15,302 bases of DNA from Caldifarciminota bacterium UBA2202 (GTDB lineage: Bacteria; Hydrothermota; 32-111): assembly GCA_002327905.1 (NCBI GenBank), contig DCUY01000029.1, forward strand, positions 1-15,302, given 5' to 3'. The position numbers and the translations under genes were made by a program. The notes under the pieces are model-generated. The model did no database searches and was not told where the DNA came from. It was given only the letters and a program-made list of their open reading frames with translations. Of this stretch, positions 6,584-12,830 are shown one piece after another (the first letter of the stretch is position 1; each line of letters opens with the position of its first letter).

Positions 6584-7539
6584 TGTTTGTTTACGGACCT
6601 GTTCCGTCGAGAAGATTGGGAAGGTCACTCGGAGTAAGCATAATTCCATCAAAGATGTGCAGTTACTCCTGCATATACTGCCAGCTTGGCAGAACAACCA
6701 TCATGAAGGCAGAGAGAGAGAGTCCCTATGTTCCTGAAGATATAATGAAGGAGATTGTTTCGACGGCTGAGAAGAATGCCGGTAACATCGATTATATCAC
6801 TTTTGCGGGAGACGGAGAGCCCACTCTAAACAAAGACCTCGGATATTTAATCGGCAGGTGCAATGAGGAACTTAAGATAAAGACCGCTGTTTTGACAAAC
6901 GGCTCGATGTTATCGCTTGCAGATGTAAGATCTGACCTCATGAAGGCAGATGCGGTCAATGTGACATTCTCCGCTCCAAATACAGCCGTCTTTGAAAAAC
7001 TGCACAGGCCTCACAAAAACATCTTCTTTGAGAAAGTCAGGGAGGGTGTGAACAAATTTGCGGAAGATTACAGCGGAAGGCTTATGATTGAGGTGATGCT
7101 TGTTGACAAAGTGAATACTGACAGAGAGATGCTGATTTCACTGCGACGAATAATTGATGAAATTAAAGGAGCAGAAGTATTAGTCATGATTCCCACAAGA
7201 CCGCCGTGCGAAGCATGGGCTGTTCCGCCTGATGAAGAAAAAATTGCTGAAGCAATTAACATACTCAATGGAACGGGAACGACAGAGATGGAGATCGGAG
7301 AATTCGGGTTGGCAGAATTTTGCGGAGCGGAAGAGGCGATTACCGAAATTTCCGCAAGGCATCCGTTGAGAGTAAGTCAGGCGGAGATGATAGCCGACAA
7401 GTTCGGCAAAAAGAGTGTGCAGGAGATGATTGCAAAAAAACTTGTAAAATCCGTTTTATATAGGGGTGAAAGGTTCATTATTCCAATGAGCCTGTCGCAT
7501 GAGTCCGTCAGAAGCGGAAAGGAGAAAAGAGATGAATAG
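6583..7539 (+). CDS. Radical SAM protein, COG0731-like
   Basis: 318 residues from ATG 6583. The N-terminus FVYGPVPSRRLGRSLGV leads into the cluster motif C26-SYS-C30-IY-C33-Q, the CxxxCxxC signature that binds [4Fe-4S] and SAM. The YGPVPSRRLGRSLG opening is characteristic of the COG0731 group of bacterial and archaeal radical SAM proteins. Many are loosely named after wyosine synthase TYW1, but their real substrates are mostly unknown. FAGDGEPTLN (about residues 69-78) is the GGE-like SAM-binding motif. The C-terminal 55 residues (RHPLRVSQAEMIADKFG onward) look like a small winged-helix domain. The frame is open upstream to 6415, but no family sequence is present there and ATG 6583 overlaps the ferredoxin stop. 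The next gene overlaps its end by eight bases. Radical SAM is certain; the substrate is not. Confidence 0.9.
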   Translation: MFVYGPVPSRRLGRSLGVSIIPSKMCSYSCIYCQLGRTTIMKAERESPYVPEDIMKEIVSTAEKNAGNIDYITFAGDGEPTLNKDLGYLIGRCNEELKIKTAVLTNGSMLSLADVRSDLMKADAVNVTFSAPNTAVFEKLHRPHKNIFFEKVREGVNKFAEDYSGRLMIEVMLVDKVNTDREMLISLRRIIDEIKGAEVLVMIPTRPPCEAWAVPPDEEKIAEAINILNGTGTTEMEIGEFGLAEFCGAEEAITEISARHPLRVSQAEMIADKFGKKSVQEMIAKKLVKSVLYRGERFIIPMSLSHESVRSGKEKRDE

Positions 7540-7939
7540 CATAAAGTTTGTTATAGGACTTAATTCAAAAAAAGAGTATAATAAAGGGCACTTCGGAGAT
7601 TCCTCAACATTCAGAGTATATGAATCGTCGCTTAAATCGGCTCCCCGGCTGATAGAAGAGATTACAAATGAGGATAAGGATTTTGATAAAGGGCATGATA
7701 GCAGTGAGAAGCTCTCTGCGGTTAAATTAGCTGTAAAATCGGCGAATGTGGCCATAGCATATACTAAAAGTCCGAATTTCAAAAAGATGGCGGCAGAGTC
7801 AAAAATCCAGCCGATAGTAATAAAAAGAGAGAATGAGAGTGAAGTTGTTGAAGTTGTTGCGGCAAATCTGCGCATAATAATTGCGCTTGCGGCAAAGAGA
7901 AATTCCGGTGTTAGAGAAAAGGCAATTCCCAAGTTGTAA
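7532..7939 (+). CDS. NifX/NifB-C-fold protein (PF02579), operon A copy
   Basis: 135 residues from ATG 7532, preceded by AAAGGAG at 7518-7524. An ATG at 7499 in the same frame lacks a ribosome binding site and would add a non-conserved leader. The fold is the dinitrogenase iron-molybdenum cofactor-binding type: IKFVIGLNS, then the ligand motif H20-F21-G22, STFRVYE, and a Rossmann-like second half (VKSANVAIAYTKSP). Relatives (NifX, NafY, the NifB C-terminus, Desulfovibrio orange protein) bind metal-sulfur clusters or cofactor intermediates. No nitrogenase genes are nearby, so a role in a different metallocofactor or cluster pathway is inferred. It differs from the two operon B copies in having an insert after HFG (about residues 30-55) and a longer C-terminus. 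It overlaps the radical SAM gene by eight bases. Confidence 0.82.
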   Translation: MNSIKFVIGLNSKKEYNKGHFGDSSTFRVYESSLKSAPRLIEEITNEDKDFDKGHDSSEKLSAVKLAVKSANVAIAYTKSPNFKKMAAESKIQPIVIKRENESEVVEVVAANLRIIIALAAKRNSGVREKAIPKL

Positions 7940-7972
7940 ATATTGTAACCAACAATTCAAAGGAGGTAAAGA

Positions 7973-9310
7973 ATGAAGAGCTATGATGTGATAGTGATAG
8001 GAGGAGGACCTGCTGGAATCATAACTGCAATGACTTCGAAGACCTACTATCCAGACAAAAGTGTTTTGCTGATAAGGAGAGAAAAAAATGTCCTTGTTCC
8101 ATGCGGAATTCCATACACAATGAGCACGATAACGATTGAAAAGAATTACATACCTGATGCAGGGCTGTCGGGCAAATCAATTGACATTCTTGTCACAGAG
8201 GTCATGTCGATTGACAGCAATGCAAAAAAAATATCCGTAAAGGATGAAGAGATTAAATACGATAGGCTTGTTTTTGCAACAGGTTCAAGGCCTCTTGAGC
8301 CTTCTTGGCTGAAGGGAAAAGAGAAGAAGAATGTTTTTTACATTGAGAAATCGGAGGATTATCTTAATGCAATGAAGTCAGAAATCACAGGCAAGAAAAA
8401 AATTGTGATAATAGGCGCGGGCTTCATTGGAGTAGAAGTCGCCGATGAACTGAATAAAGAGAAGCATTCTGTGACGCTCATAGAGAAGCTTCCTCATGTG
8501 CTTGCCCTTGCCATTGACCATGATTTCAGCTGTAATCTCGACGAGAAACTGAAGAGCAGAGGGATAAACCTTATGCTTGGAGAATCAGTAAAAGAGATTG
8601 CAGGAGGCGATAAAGTAAAAAGTGTGATTCTTGAGAGCGGCAAGAGTATTGATGCGGATATTGTGATAATTGCCGTGGGGTACTCCCCAAATACTGCGCT
8701 GGCAAAGAGCTCCGGAGTCCTTGTGGGTGTGAAGGGGGCGATTTGGGTTGACGAATACATGAGAACCAGCGTAAAGGATATCTTTGCGGTGGGAGACTGT
8801 TCTGAGAAAAAATCATTCATCACAAGAAAACTTTCAAACATAATGCTTGCTTCAACAGCAACATCCGAGGCAAGAATAGCCGGAGCAAATCTGTTCAAAC
8901 TGCAGGTACTCAGAACATTCACAGGAACTATCGGAATATTCTCTACAAGAGTCGGCGAGTCCGCATTGGGAAGCGCAGGTCTTACGGAGAGTCAGGCGGT
9001 AGAGGAGAATTTTGATGTGATTTCAGGCACATTTGAGACAAAAGACAGACACCCGGGCACACTCCCAGATTCTTCAACCATTAAGGTGAAACTGATTGCT
9101 TCAAGACTTTCAGGAATAATAATAGGCGGTCAGGTAAGCGGCGGAGAGTCTGCAGGAGAAATGATAAATATAATAGGATTAATGATTCAGAAAAAGGTGT
9201 CCGTTCATGAACTTATGATAATGCAGATAGGAACCCATCCACTATTGACTGCGGCTCCGACAGTCTATCCTCTGGTGAAGGCGGCGGAACAGATTATTTC
9301 GAAATTATAA
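7973..9310 (+). CDS. FAD/NAD(P)-dependent pyridine nucleotide-disulfide oxidoreductase, single-Cys (CoA-disulfide reductase/NADH oxidase-like)
   Basis: A 445-residue cytosolic flavoprotein. FAD binding starts at VIGGGPAG (residues 8-15) and ends with FAVGDC (271-276). The NAD(P) Rossmann site is IIGAGFIGVE (146-155). The redox centre is a single Cys, C44 in VPCGIPY. It aligns with the active Cys of CoA-disulfide reductase, NADH oxidase and NADH:polysulfide reductase, not the CxxxxC of glutathione reductases. The C-terminal dimerisation domain (about 320-445) is present, so the gene is full length. AAAGGAGG lies just before the ATG. It is last in operon A, 33 bp after the NifX-like gene, and probably supplies or removes reducing equivalents for the Fe-S proteins upstream. 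The substrate could be O2, a low-molecular-weight disulfide, polysulfide or a partner protein; the sequence does not decide. Confidence 0.88.
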   Translation: MKSYDVIVIGGGPAGIITAMTSKTYYPDKSVLLIRREKNVLVPCGIPYTMSTITIEKNYIPDAGLSGKSIDILVTEVMSIDSNAKKISVKDEEIKYDRLVFATGSRPLEPSWLKGKEKKNVFYIEKSEDYLNAMKSEITGKKKIVIIGAGFIGVEVADELNKEKHSVTLIEKLPHVLALAIDHDFSCNLDEKLKSRGINLMLGESVKEIAGGDKVKSVILESGKSIDADIVIIAVGYSPNTALAKSSGVLVGVKGAIWVDEYMRTSVKDIFAVGDCSEKKSFITRKLSNIMLASTATSEARIAGANLFKLQVLRTFTGTIGIFSTRVGESALGSAGLTESQAVEENFDVISGTFETKDRHPGTLPDSSTIKVKLIASRLSGIIIGGQVSGGESAGEMINIIGLMIQKKVSVHELMIMQIGTHPLLTAAPTVYPLVKAAEQIISKL

Positions 9311-9368
9311 CTATGGGATAGCGGCTTCCAAAAGCACCATTTTTACGATATGTAATATACTCGGCGCA

Positions 9369-9393
9369 GGGACACTATTTAAAGTAGTGTCCC
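9369..9393. repeat. Interspersed palindrome, GGGACACTA arms
   Basis: GGGACACTA (9369-9377) and TAGTGTCCC (9385-9393) are exact inverted repeats around a 7-base centre that can itself pair partly (TTTAAAG). It would make a stable hairpin about 60 bp after the flavoprotein stop. The following sequence CAAGAGA has no T-run, so it may stabilise the mRNA 3' end or be a REP-like repeat rather than an intrinsic terminator. Confidence 0.6.
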
Positions 9394-9522
9394 CAAGAGA
9401 TGAATGGTTAAGTTTTAATTTATATTTTTAATAGTACTTCAAAGACAAGAATGATTGAAATATGCAAGCAACGCTTTAAAAAAATACTATAAATAGCCTA
9501 AAAATGAGAGTATGAAAAAAAC

Positions 9523-9556
9523 AAAAAAGTATAAAGTATACTCCGTCCCTATAAAA
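9523..9556 (+). repeat. Solo copy of the 34-bp repeat found at 6167-6200
   Basis: Identical over 34 bases to 6167-6200: six A, then GTATAAAGTATACTCC, then GTCCCTATAAAA. It has the same orientation relative to the downstream promoter. It ends 24 bp before the -35 of operon B, against 18 bp at operon A. No left-hand inverted partner is recognisable between 9311 and 9523. This is either a solo terminal repeat of a decayed element or a shared upstream regulatory site. Confidence 0.75.
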
Positions 9557-9580
9557 ATGTTATGATTTGGAAAATGGCAC

Positions 9581-9609
9581 TTGACAGGAGGGGGGAATAG
9601 AGTTATAAT
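9581..9609 (+). promoter_or_regulatory. Consensus sigma-70 promoter of operon B
   Basis: TTGACA at 9581-9586 and TATAAT at 9604-9609 with a 17-bp spacer: a perfect consensus match, like the operon A promoter. The expected start is near 9616, giving a leader of about 27 nt. Confidence 0.87.
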
Positions 9610-9621
9610 TAGCATATGCTA
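9610..9621. promoter_or_regulatory. Palindromic operator abutting the -10 of operon B
   Basis: TAGCATATGCTA is a perfect 12-bp palindrome starting at the base after TATAAT and covering the expected transcription start. It matches the operon A site at 11 of 12 positions, in the same register to the -10. It also contains an in-frame ATG (9616) that should not be taken as the start of the next gene. Confidence 0.65.
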
Positions 9622-9642
9622 AAAATAAAAAAAGGAGGCATT

Positions 9643-9987
9643 ATGCCAAGAGGTGACAGAAGGGGCCCTGACGGAATGGGGCCTATGACAGGCAGAGCAA
9701 TGGGCTACTGCAATGGATTCAATACCCCCGGCTTCACGAGAGGCGGCGGAGTTGGAAGAGGCTTCGGAAGAGGATTCGGCCGTGGCCGCGGTTTTTGGGG
9801 CTTCGGCAATGGAAGAGGCAGAGGATTCGGCGGTATAGCCTATTATGACGAAACAAACTACTCTGCAGCATCAGATCCTGCTCTTAAAAGCACTGATTCC
9901 ATCAAAGAGGAGATGTCCTCAGTTGAGAAGTATCTGGAAGAACTCAAAGATTTGATGAAGAAGAGAGAATCGGAGAAGCAGGCTTGA
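9643..9987 (+). CDS. DUF5320 family Gly/Arg-rich protein
   Basis: 114 residues from ATG 9643, which has AAAGGAGG nine bases upstream. The earlier in-frame ATG at 9616 lies in the operator and lacks a ribosome binding site. The opening MPRGDRRGPDGMGPMTGRAM with GYC (C23) is diagnostic of DUF5320 (PF17253). A long stretch of GRGFG-type repeats follows (about residues 35-70), then an acidic-basic helix likely to form a coiled coil (SIKEEMSSVEKYLEELKDLM, about 85-110). The function of the family is unknown, but members are often found beside NifX-like proteins and MinD-type Fe-S ATPases, as here. It is first in operon B, and its stop overlaps the TTG start of the next gene. The low-complexity part could mediate assembly or metal/nucleic acid contact; that is inference. 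Confidence 0.87.
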   Translation: MPRGDRRGPDGMGPMTGRAMGYCNGFNTPGFTRGGGVGRGFGRGFGRGRGFWGFGNGRGRGFGGIAYYDETNYSAASDPALKSTDSIKEEMSSVEKYLEELKDLMKKRESEKQA

Positions 9988-10856
9988 GTTTCAGAATTTC
10001 AATTGCAAGCGGAAAAGGAGGGACAGGAAAGACCCTCCTTTCCGTCTCTCTTGCATATCATCTAAAAGAGAACGAGCACAGAAAAGTCGCGCTTGTTGAC
10101 CTTGATGTGGAGGAACCTAACAGCTCAATCTTCATGAAGGGATATGTGACAGAGGTCATACCAGCCACACGGCCGGTTCCAAAGTTCGATAAAATGCTCT
10201 GCACTAACTGCAATGCATGCGCAGATATCTGCATGTTCAATGCACTTCTTAAAGCTAAGGAGCATGTGCTTATTTACAAAAATCTCTGCCACTCATGTAA
10301 TGCATGCGTCAGATTCTGCCCCACGGGGGCGCTTCAAATGGCGGATGTGAGAATAGGTGAAGTCAGGTTCATGAATAATCCCTTTGCAATCCCCTTTGTT
10401 GAAGGCGTTCTTGATATTAAGGAAGAGATGTCCGCGCCTCTAATTGCGCTGACAAAGGATTACTCCGAAAAGAAATTCAGCAATTCGGAATTTATCTTTT
10501 ACGATTCCCCGCCCGGAACATCCTGCTCTTACATTGAAGCAATTAAGGATTCAGACCTTGTGCTGATAATAACCGAGCCTACGCCTTTCGGTATGAGCGA
10601 TTCAGCGATAGCTATTGAGACAGCTCTGAAACTCAACAAAGAAACAGCAGTTGTCATAAACAGATCTGTAAAGAACAGCGGAAATGTTAAGGCCTTCTTT
10701 GAGGAGAAGGGGTGTCAGGTGATAGCTGAAATAATGAATGACAGGAGCGTCGCAGAAGCGTATTCAAGGGGAGACCTGCCGTCAGAATCAAACAGTGGAT
10801 TCAAAAGTTCAATAAAAACAATATCGGATTTCATTTTCAGCAGGAGTATAAAATGA
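9984..10856 (+). CDS. MinD/ParA-type ATPase with inserted 2[4Fe-4S] ferredoxin domain (copy 1)
   Basis: 290 residues from TTG 9984, overlapping the previous stop (TTGA) with GGAG eight bases upstream. It is a SIMIBI-class P-loop ATPase: deviant Walker A GKGGTGKT (residues 10-17, signature K11 and catalytic K16), switch I DLDVEEPNSS (39-48) and Walker B/switch II YDSPPGTSC (173-181). Inserted between them is a dicluster ferredoxin module: C73, C76, C79, C83 and C102, C105, C108, C112. Such ATPases occur as tandem pairs beside NifX-like proteins in anaerobes, for example with orange protein in Desulfovibrio. They are thought to couple ATP hydrolysis to handling or reduction of metal clusters. 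It most likely pairs with the next gene as a heterodimer. All key residues are present. Confidence 0.9.
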   Translation: MSFRISIASGKGGTGKTLLSVSLAYHLKENEHRKVALVDLDVEEPNSSIFMKGYVTEVIPATRPVPKFDKMLCTNCNACADICMFNALLKAKEHVLIYKNLCHSCNACVRFCPTGALQMADVRIGEVRFMNNPFAIPFVEGVLDIKEEMSAPLIALTKDYSEKKFSNSEFIFYDSPPGTSCSYIEAIKDSDLVLIITEPTPFGMSDSAIAIETALKLNKETAVVINRSVKNSGNVKAFFEEKGCQVIAEIMNDRSVAEAYSRGDLPSESNSGFKSSIKTISDFIFSRSIK

Positions 10857-11725
10857 AGGAGCTTGTGATTCTTTCTGGAAAGGGAGGAACCGGAAAGACC
10901 TCTCTGACAGGGTCAATAGCTTATGTGGCGAAGGAAAAACTCCTGCTTGCCGACTGTGATGTGGATGCAAGCAACATGCACCTGATAACCTCAAAAGAGA
11001 AACTTCACAGCAGAGAGTATAAAAACGGATTTACAGCAAATGTCGATGCAGGGCTTTGCACAGCCTGCGGAATATGCGAGAAAGAATGCGCATTTGATGC
11101 AATTCATATTAACAACGAAAAAGCAGTTGTGAACGAGATGTTCTGCGAAGGGTGCGGATTGTGCGTCAGACTCTGTCCAGAAAAAGCTATTTCCCTAAGC
11201 GAAATGAGAGTGGGAGAGATAACAGTTTACATGACAAGATTCAACAAAAAACTTGTGAGCGCAATGATGGATTCAAAGAGAGAGAGAAGCGGAAAACTTG
11301 TGTCAGAAGTGAAGAATGTGGCAAGAGATGAGGCGGCGAGCGAGAATGATGAATATATTATTCTTGACGGTCCTCCGGGGATCGGATGTCCGGCAATTGC
11401 ATCGCTCGGAAGGGTTGACTATGCGCTTCTCGTGGCTGAGCCCACAATGACAGGATATCACGACATGGTGAGGATACATGAACTGATCAAGCATTTTAGG
11501 ATAAAGACAGGGCTTGTTGTGAACAAGTCGGACATTAATGCGGACATGAGAAGAAAGATTCTTGAATACGGCTCAAAGGAGAGCATATCACTCATAGGAG
11601 AAATTGAGTACGACGATGCGTTCATAGAGGCTGTGAGAAGAAACATCACTGCGGCGGAATATTCGGAGAGATTGAAAGATAAGACAATGAAAATCTGGGA
11701 AAACATTAAAGAGGAGATAAAATGA
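10853..11725 (+). CDS. MinD/ParA-type ATPase with inserted 2[4Fe-4S] ferredoxin domain (copy 2)
   Basis: 290 residues, a diverged tandem duplicate of the preceding gene with the same layout. It has Walker A GKGGTGKT (9-16, signature K10, catalytic K15), ADCDVDASN (33-41), a ferredoxin module with C69, C72, C75, C79 and C98, C101, C104, C108, and LDGPPGIGCP as switch II. The start ATG overlaps the previous stop by four bases (ATGA), and its own stop overlaps the next start the same way. Equal length and strict coupling argue that the two subunits are made in a fixed ratio and act together. The D in LDGPPG and both signature lysines are intact, so both copies should bind and hydrolyse ATP. The client cluster or partner is probably one of the NifX-fold proteins encoded next. 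Confidence 0.9.
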   Translation: MKELVILSGKGGTGKTSLTGSIAYVAKEKLLLADCDVDASNMHLITSKEKLHSREYKNGFTANVDAGLCTACGICEKECAFDAIHINNEKAVVNEMFCEGCGLCVRLCPEKAISLSEMRVGEITVYMTRFNKKLVSAMMDSKRERSGKLVSEVKNVARDEAASENDEYIILDGPPGIGCPAIASLGRVDYALLVAEPTMTGYHDMVRIHELIKHFRIKTGLVVNKSDINADMRRKILEYGSKESISLIGEIEYDDAFIEAVRRNITAAEYSERLKDKTMKIWENIKEEIK

Positions 11726-12060
11726 AAATAGCAGTTGCAGCGGAAGAAAATTCCCTCACAAGCATGACTGATGACAGGTTCGGAAGGGCAAAGGGATTTC
11801 TTGTATACGATTCTGAAACCAAAGCTATTCAATGGATTGACAATCAAAAAAATTCGCAGGCATCCCAAGGAGCCGGTCAAAAAGCGGCACAAACGATAAT
11901 TGATTCTACAGCGGAGATTCTTGTAGCGTATGATGTGGGACCGAAAGCATTTGATTTACTTAAAAAAAGCGGTATAATATGTTATAGACTTAAAGAGAAG
12001 GTAATGGTAAAAGAAGCCATAACCTTCTCAATGGAAGAGAAACTTGAAAAAATAAATTAA
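11722..12060 (+). CDS. NifX-fold protein (PF02579), operon B copy 1
   Basis: 112 residues. MKIAVAAEENSL opens the dinitrogenase cofactor-biosynthesis fold, and GFLVYDSETKAI continues it. A helix and AEILVAYDVGPKAFDLLKKSGI then form the usual second half. The cluster-ligand position that is His in most relatives is Arg here (R19-F20-G21 in DDRFGRA), a variant seen in part of the family. No Cys lies near it, so it may bind a cofactor differently from the next protein or act as its partner. It overlaps the upstream ATPase by four bases and lies nine bases before the next NifX-fold gene. It is inferred to be a carrier or chaperone for a metal-sulfur species served by the two ATPases. Confidence 0.83.
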   Translation: MKIAVAAEENSLTSMTDDRFGRAKGFLVYDSETKAIQWIDNQKNSQASQGAGQKAAQTIIDSTAEILVAYDVGPKAFDLLKKSGIICYRLKEKVMVKEAITFSMEEKLEKIN

Positions 12061-12069
12061 GGAGCAAAA

Positions 12070-12402
12070 ATGAAAATCGCAATTGCGGCAGAGGGAAAGC
12101 AGTTATCGGGACATTTCGGACACTGCTCAATGTTTCATATTTATGAAATAGCAAACAAAAAAGCGTCATTCATAGAGAGTATAACTCCGCCGCCTCATGA
12201 ACCCGGTTTAATTCCGCAGTGGCTATCCGGCTACAAGGTGGATACAGTCCTTACAGGGGGAATGGGGAGAAAGGCAAAGGAGATATTTGCAGAGAAAAAC
12301 ATAAAAGTCATAGATGGGCTTGAAATTGATGACATTAAAAAAATTGCCGATGATTTTGCCATTGGAAAAATGAAGAAGGGCAATTCAACCTGCGACCACT
12401 GA
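12070..12402 (+). CDS. NifX-fold protein (PF02579), operon B copy 2
   Basis: 110 residues with AAGGAG upstream of the ATG. MKIAIAAEGKQLSGHFGHC carries the classic ligand motif H15-F16-G17, extended by H18 and C19. It also ends in CDH (C108, D109, H110), giving extra possible metal ligands absent from the neighbouring copy. The middle has PPPHEPGLIPQWL, a signature of the archaeal/clostridial NifX-like subgroup, then VDTVLTGGMGRKAKEIF and VIDGLE. It is probably the cofactor- or cluster-binding member of the pair. Its stop TGA shares a base with the ATG of the DUF134 gene, so regulator and carrier are coupled. Target enzyme unknown; there are no nif structural genes in the window. Confidence 0.86.
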   Translation: MKIAIAAEGKQLSGHFGHCSMFHIYEIANKKASFIESITPPPHEPGLIPQWLSGYKVDTVLTGGMGRKAKEIFAEKNIKVIDGLEIDDIKKIADDFAIGKMKKGNSTCDH

Positions 12403-12821
12403 TGCCGAGACCTAAAAAATTCAGATTCATCTCAGCATCTCCCGAAGTCACATTCTTTAAACCGAGCGGAGTCCCAAAAAGCATTCTTGAAGAAGTGAAT
12501 CTTGAGGTGGACGAGCTTGAAGCTGTAAAACTTGCAGATCTTGAAGGACTCTATCAGGAGGATGCGGCGAAAAAGATGAATGTTTCAAGGCAGACATTCG
12601 GCAATATTCTTGTAAGCGCGCATAAGAAGATAGCAGAGGCAATTGTAAAAGGAAAGGTTCTTAGAATTGAAGGAGGAGCTACCGAACTCAAACCTTCCGA
12701 AGAAGAAGCAGTCTGCGAATGCGGATACAGGTGGAAAAAACTGTTGTCAGAGAAAGAGTGTCCCAAATGCAGAAATCAAAGAGGAAAGGGCTTCGGCAGG
12801 AGAAGAAGACAATTCAATTAA
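12402..12821 (+). CDS. UPF0251/DUF134 helix-turn-helix protein with C-terminal Zn-ribbon-like motif
   Basis: 139 residues. MPRPKKFRFI, FKPSGVP and the sigma-70 region 4-like helix-turn-helix (about residues 37-82, DELEAVKLADLEGLYQEDAA then MNVSRQTFGNIL) define the UPF0251/DUF134 family of predicted DNA-binding proteins. A second module has four cysteines, C105-E-C107 and C120-PK-C123, suited to a structural or sensing metal site. The tail GRRRRQFN is strongly basic. The start overlaps the preceding stop by one base, and the Mrp gene follows nine bases later. As the only DNA-binding protein in the two operons, it is the best candidate to recognise TAGCATATGCTA at both promoters and autoregulate. 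That link, and sensing of metal or Fe-S state through the cysteines, are inferences. Confidence 0.85.
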   Translation: MPRPKKFRFISASPEVTFFKPSGVPKSILEEVNLEVDELEAVKLADLEGLYQEDAAKKMNVSRQTFGNILVSAHKKIAEAIVKGKVLRIEGGATELKPSEEEAVCECGYRWKKLLSEKECPKCRNQRGKGFGRRRRQFN

Positions 12822-12830
12822 GGAGGAATT

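Larger units (their letters stand above)
9311..9642. other. Intergenic region between operons A and B
   Basis: 332 bp without a gene. It contains a 25-bp palindrome (9369-9393), AT-rich non-coding DNA (9400-9520), a solo copy of the 34-bp repeat (9523-9556), the operon B promoter (9581-9609) and its operator (9610-9621). No classical terminator with a T-tract is visible after the flavoprotein gene. Confidence 0.7.

Noticed and set aside
9616..9642. Upstream ATG giving a nine-residue longer DUF5320 protein
   Set aside because: It lies inside the operator at the expected transcription start and has no ribosome binding site; ATG 9643 has AAAGGAGG and begins with the family motif MPRGDR.
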